DNA from: Mesobacillus maritimus
GTDB lineage: Bacteria > Bacillota > Bacilli > Bacillales > Cytobacillaceae
NCBI RefSeq assembly: GCF_023715205.1
Contig: NZ_JAMBNR010000018.1
Coordinates: forward strand, 43,009-107,008
Direction of reading: 5' to 3'
DNA: 64,000 bases
Within the stretch, counting starts at the first letter, position 1, and the number at the start of each line of letters is the position of its first letter. A program made the position numbers and the translations under genes. Positions 61,057 through 64,000 of this stretch are shown here, one piece after another. The notes below the pieces were generated by a model. It saw only the letters and a program-made list of their open reading frames with translations. It was not told the DNA's origin and did not search any database.

Positions 61057-61131
61057 TGGCTCCGCAGGTAGGATTCGAACCTACGACCGTTCGGTTAACA
61101 GCCGAATGCTCTACCACTGAGCTACTGCGGA
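61057..61131 (-). tRNA. tRNA-Asn(GUU)
   Basis: Acceptor TCCGCAG/CTGCGGA; anticodon loop CTGTTAA; CCA encoded. Confidence 0.95.
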
Positions 61132-61150
61132 ACAAAGAATATTCTATATA

Positions 61151-61227
<77 letters not shown>

Positions 61228-61236
61228 ATTTTAAAA

Positions 61237-61310
61237 TGGAGCGGGTGATGGGAATCGAACCCACTACATCAGCTTGGAAGGCTGAGGTTTTACCAGTAAA
61301 CTACACCCGC
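61237..61310 (-). tRNA. tRNA-Gly(UCC)
   Basis: Acceptor GCGGGTG; anticodon loop CTTCCAA; CCA encoded. Confidence 0.95.
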
Positions 61311-61383
61311 ATTTTATAAGATATGACTTAAAAGTTAACATACTGACAAACCATTCATTCCGCAACAAAGTCCTACAAATGAG

Positions 61384-61458
61384 TGGAGGCAGCAACCGGA
61401 TTCGAACCGGTGAATAAAGGTTTTGCAGACCTTGGCCTTACCACTTGGCTATGCTGCC
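61384..61458 (-). tRNA. tRNA-Cys(GCA)
   Basis: Acceptor GGCAGCA; anticodon loop CTGCAAA; CCA encoded. Confidence 0.95.
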
Positions 61459-61465
61459 TAAAAAA

Positions 61466-61540
61466 TGGCTGGGCTAGCAGGATTCGAACCTGCGCATGAC
61501 GGAGTCAAAGTCCGGTGCCTTACCGCTTGGCTATAGCCCA
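61466..61540 (-). tRNA. tRNA-Gln(UUG)
   Basis: Acceptor TGGGCTA; anticodon loop CTTTGAC; CCA encoded. Confidence 0.95.
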
Positions 61541-61546
61541 ATATTA

Positions 61547-61623
61547 TGGGGCGATCGATGGGAATCGAACCCACGAGTGTCGGAGCCACAATCCGATGCG
61601 TTAACCACTTCGCCACGACCGCC
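61547..61623 (-). tRNA. tRNA-His(GUG)
   Basis: Anticodon loop TTGTGGC; an extra 5' G pairs with C73, the normal histidine identity feature; CCA encoded. Confidence 0.95.
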
Positions 61624-61652
61624 ATAATGGCACTAACGATTAAAAATAAAAA

Positions 61653-61737
61653 TGGTGGAGGGGGACGGATTCGAACCGCCGAACCCTGAGGGAGCGGATT
61701 TACAGTCCGCCGCGTTTAGCCACTTCGCTACCCCTCC
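61653..61737 (-). tRNA. tRNA-Tyr(GUA)
   Basis: Class II tRNA with a variable arm; acceptor GGAGGGG; anticodon loop CTGTAAA; CCA encoded. Confidence 0.95.
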
Positions 61738-61744
61738 ATAAAAA

Positions 61745-61820
61745 TGGTGGCTCAGGACGGAATCGAACCGCCGACACATGGATTTTCAGTCCATTGCTCT
61801 ACCGACTGAGCTACTGAGCC
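61745..61820 (-). tRNA. tRNA-Phe(GAA)
   Basis: Acceptor GGCTCAG; anticodon loop CTGAAAA; CCA encoded. Confidence 0.95.
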
Positions 61821-61874
61821 ACACAGCATAATCTATATCAACAGCAAAAAAACCATGCTGAAGTTTTATTATGA

Positions 61875-61951
61875 TGGCGGTCCGGACGGGACTCGAACCC
61901 GCGACCTCCTGCGTGACAGGCAGGCATTCTAACCAACTGAACTACCGGACC
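61875..61951 (-). tRNA. tRNA-Asp(GUC)
   Basis: Acceptor GGTCCGG; anticodon loop CTGTCAC; CCA encoded. Confidence 0.95.
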
Positions 61952-61969
61952 ATATATAGTTTAAAAAAT

Positions 61970-62047
<78 letters not shown>

Positions 62048-62208
62048 ATAATATTATTTTACATAGATTTGATCATGCTCTATGTTAGCACTAACTGTCC
62101 CGGTCTCAGAAAGCTAAATCAAGTAGAAGCTCGACCGGTACAACTCGCAGTTGTTTCAATGAAGTAACGCTCGTTGCTCCACCCCGCGATAATCGTATTA
62201 AAATTTAA
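62048..62208. other. Unusually long tRNA spacer with tRNA-fMet remnant
   Basis: A 161-bp spacer where others are 6-75 bp. At 62175-62193 it repeats TGCTCCACCCCGCGATAAT, identical to 62034-62052, i.e. the first 14 bases of tRNA-fMet plus 5' flank. The rest (62100-62174) resembles nothing recognised. Confidence 0.75.
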
Positions 62209-62301
62209 TGGCGGAGGAAGAGGGATTCGAACCCCCGCGCGGTTTAACCCGCCTGTCGGTTTTCAAGACCGATCCCTTCAGCCAGACTTGGGTATTCCTC
62301 C
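62209..62301 (-). tRNA. tRNA-Ser(UGA)
   Basis: Class II tRNA with a long variable arm; acceptor GGAGGAA; anticodon loop CTTGAAA; CCA encoded. Confidence 0.95.
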
Positions 62302-62309
62302 ATTAAATA

Positions 62310-62385
62310 TATAGCGGCGGAGGGGATCGAACCCCCGACCTTACGGGTATGAACCGTACGCTCTAGCCAGCTGAGCTACACCGCC
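62310..62385 (-). tRNA. Elongator tRNA-Met(CAU)
   Basis: Acceptor GGCGGTG with G1-U72 as in Bacillus elongator Met; anticodon loop TTCATAC; CCA not encoded. An Ile(CAU) reading is less likely. Confidence 0.88.
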
Positions 62386-62403
62386 ATTTTAAATATTGAA
62401 AAG

Positions 62404-62476
62404 TGGAGCCTAGCGGGATCGAACCGCTGACCTCCTGCGTGCAAAGCAGGCGCTCTCCCAGCTGAGCTAAGGCCCC
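62404..62476 (-). tRNA. tRNA-Ala(UGC)
   Basis: Acceptor GGGGCCT; anticodon loop TTTGCAC; CCA not encoded. Confidence 0.94.
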
Positions 62477-62501
62477 ATCATAAAAGGAATTCTTACAGAT
62501 A

Positions 62502-62575
62502 TCGGGAAGACAGGATTCGAACCTACGACCCCTTGGTCCCAAACCAAGTGCTCTACCAAGCTGAGCTACTTCCCG
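62502..62575 (-). tRNA. tRNA-Pro(UGG)
   Basis: Acceptor CGGGAAG; anticodon loop TTTGGGA; CCA not encoded. Confidence 0.94.
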
Positions 62576-62582
62576 TAAGAAA

Positions 62583-62659
62583 TGGCGCGCCCGAGAGGAG
62601 TCGAACCCCTAACCTTTTGATCCGTAGTCAAACGCTCTATCCAATTGAGCTACGGGCGC
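62583..62659 (-). tRNA. tRNA-Arg(ACG)
   Basis: Acceptor GCGCCCG; anticodon loop CTACGGA, so A34 is expected to become inosine; CCA encoded. Confidence 0.95.
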
Positions 62660-62713
62660 ATAAATCTATTTGGAAAACACTCTATATTTTTTTCGCTTAA
62701 GTGAAAAAAATGA

Positions 62714-62802
62714 TGGTGCCGAGGACCGGAATCGAACCGGTACGGTAGTCACCTACCGCAGGATTTTAAGTCCTGTGCGTCTGCCAGTTCCGCCACCCCG
62801 GC
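62714..62802 (-). tRNA. tRNA-Leu(UAA)
   Basis: Class II; acceptor GCCGGGG; anticodon loop CTTAAAA; CCA encoded. Confidence 0.95.
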
Positions 62803-62813
62803 TTAGAACAAAG

Positions 62814-62885
62814 AGCGGAAGACGGGATTCGAACCCGCGACCCCAACCTTGGCAAGGTTGTATTCTACCACTGAACTACTTCCGC
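62814..62885 (-). tRNA. tRNA-Gly(GCC)
   Basis: Acceptor GCGGAAG; anticodon loop TTGCCAA; CCA not encoded. Confidence 0.94.
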
Positions 62886-62979
62886 ATATAGGATTAATTC
62901 TTTTATATTACAATGAAGGATGATTATTTTTGCTATCGCAATTTATAGGAAGATTATTTTCACTAACGTGAAAAAATCT

Positions 62980-63064
62980 TGGTGCGGGTGAAGGGAGTCG
63001 AACCCCCACGCCTTGCGGCGCTAGATCCTAAGTCTAGTGCGTCTGCCAATTCCGCCACACCCGC
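62980..63064 (-). tRNA. tRNA-Leu(UAG)
   Basis: Class II; acceptor GCGGGTG; anticodon loop CTTAGGA; CCA encoded. Confidence 0.95.
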
Positions 63065-63077
63065 ATAATAACAATCA

Positions 63078-63200
63078 ATGGAAAGTTATTTTTGCTATCG
63101 AAAAATAGTGGTAAGTTATTTTCGCTATCGCGAATTAATGGATGATTATTTTCACTATCGTGAAAAAAGTGGTAAGTTATTTTCGCTACCGCGAAAAAAC
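63078..63200. repeat. Tandem 30-bp hairpin repeats in tRNA spacer
   Basis: Four units at 63081, 63111, 63141 and 63172 of the form GTAAGTTATTTTCGCTATCG then CGAAAAA. Each can fold as a short hairpin; the C-G pairs vary together (CGC/GCG or CAC/GTG). Related single units lie at 62687, 62921, 62950, 63365, 63477 and 63851. Confidence 0.85.
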
Positions 63201-63202
63201 TT

Positions 63203-63279
63203 TGGTGAGCCATGAAGGACTCGAACCTTCGACCCTCTGATTAAAAGTCAGATGCTCTACCAACTGAGCTAATGGCTCA
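63203..63279 (-). tRNA. tRNA-Lys(UUU)
   Basis: Acceptor TGAGCCA; anticodon loop CTTTTAA; CCA encoded. Confidence 0.95.
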
Positions 63280-63287
63280 AAATAAGT

Positions 63288-63362
<75 letters not shown>

Positions 63363-63390
63363 AATATTTTTTCACTTTGTGAAAAAATTA

Positions 63391-63466
63391 TGGTGGAGGA
63401 TGACGGGCTCGAACCGCCGACCCTCTGCTTGTAAGGCAGATGCTCTCCCAGCTGAGCTAATCCTCC
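63391..63466 (-). tRNA. tRNA-Val(UAC)
   Basis: Acceptor GGAGGAT; anticodon loop CTTACAA; CCA encoded. Confidence 0.95.
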
Positions 63467-63502
63467 ACATTATGAGTTATTTTCGCTAGTGCGAAAAAAC
63501 TT

Positions 63503-63578
63503 TGGTGACCCGTACGGGATTCGAACCCGTGTTACCGCCGTGAAAGGGCGGTGTCTTAACCGCTTGACCAACGGGCCA
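63503..63578 (-). tRNA. tRNA-Glu(UUC)
   Basis: Acceptor TGGCCCG; anticodon loop CTTTCAC; CCA encoded. First tRNA after 5S rRNA. Confidence 0.95.
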
Positions 63579-63632
63579 ATTGAAATATTTACCAATGAGA
63601 TAATCCAAAATAAATACCCCGTAAGGGGTAAT

Positions 63633-63748
<116 letters not shown>

Positions 63749-63788
63749 CTATTTAATTAAGGATAGATCTTTTACTTTCGCAAAAGTC

Positions 63789-63824
<36 letters not shown>

Positions 63825-63875
63825 TAAAGTAAATACTGAGTATCTAAGTTTTTTCGCGTTAGCGAAATAACTATT

Positions 63876-64000
<125 letters not shown>

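Noticed and set aside
62921..63200. tRNA spacer repeats as CRISPR
   Set aside because: Repeats are adjacent, self-complementary and lack spacers of regular length.

Overview
The window looks like the chromosome of an aerobic, endospore-forming Bacillaceae member of the broad Bacillus/Alkalihalobacillus type; species is not determinable by eye. Supporting signs are strong GGAGG ribosome binding sites, small YjcZ-type sporulation peptides and GerP-like spore proteins, a canonical SigB promoter, a sigma-54/AcoR acetoin locus, LutABC lactate genes, and a long rRNA-linked tRNA cluster in the usual Bacillus order. Everything from about 60.8 kb to the right edge is the tail of an rRNA operon on the minus strand.

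Layout. 0-6.2 kb is a minus-strand xylose region: the start of a sugar-porter MFS gene, a Gfo/Idh/MocA oxidoreductase and the ABC importer xylFGH. Two near-identical XylR-type operators sit over the -35 boxes of the MFS and xylF promoters. 6.4-11 kb holds a zinc alcohol dehydrogenase with a Rex-like site, two secreted hydrolases and an RsbR/STAS stress protein. 11.1-19.6 kb is lactate and glycolate oxidation: lutP-lutR-lutABC leftwards, glcD-glcF rightwards, with a perfect 17-bp palindrome between them. 19.7-35 kb is mixed: SDR dehydrogenases with a TetR regulator, a CdaR regulator, membrane proteins, a frameshifted gene, an efflux pump with its TetR regulator, a GPH symporter, a SigB-dependent stress protein, a MORN protein and a secreted M28 peptidase. 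35-43 kb holds two small genes, one behind a c-di-GMP-I riboswitch, two unidentified structured intergenic regions, an acyl-CoA dehydrogenase, and a NarL-type two-component system divergent from copC-copD. 43.5-46 kb is a 6-phospho-beta-glucosidase with a divergent GntR regulator and a shared operator. 46-55 kb is the acetoin dehydrogenase operon (acoL-acoA-acoB-acoC) with acoR and a sigma-54 promoter; between them lies a purine riboswitch in front of a lipoprotein nucleosidase. 55-60.7 kb is sporulation and envelope material: four GerPA-like proteins, an Hsp20-like protein, a GerPC-like coiled-coil protein, two YjcZ peptides and a sigma factor/DUF1659/DUF2922/YvrJ module. 60.87-63.58 kb carries 24 tRNA genes, then 5S and the 3' end of 23S rRNA.

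The most unusual feature is the load of small interspersed repeats. R1 is a 32-bp unit at 16 loci, usually next to intrinsic terminators; in two units its 11-bp core is flipped. R2 (about 100-180 bp) starts within 0-3 bp of the stop codon of the upstream gene in four of six copies. R3 is a 53-bp tandem repeat that supplies the C-terminus of a response regulator, and an R1 unit supplies the last residues and stop codon of a TetR regulator. R4 fills the acoL-acoA gap. A separate family of 20-30 bp hairpins with compensatory base changes fills the tRNA/rRNA spacers.
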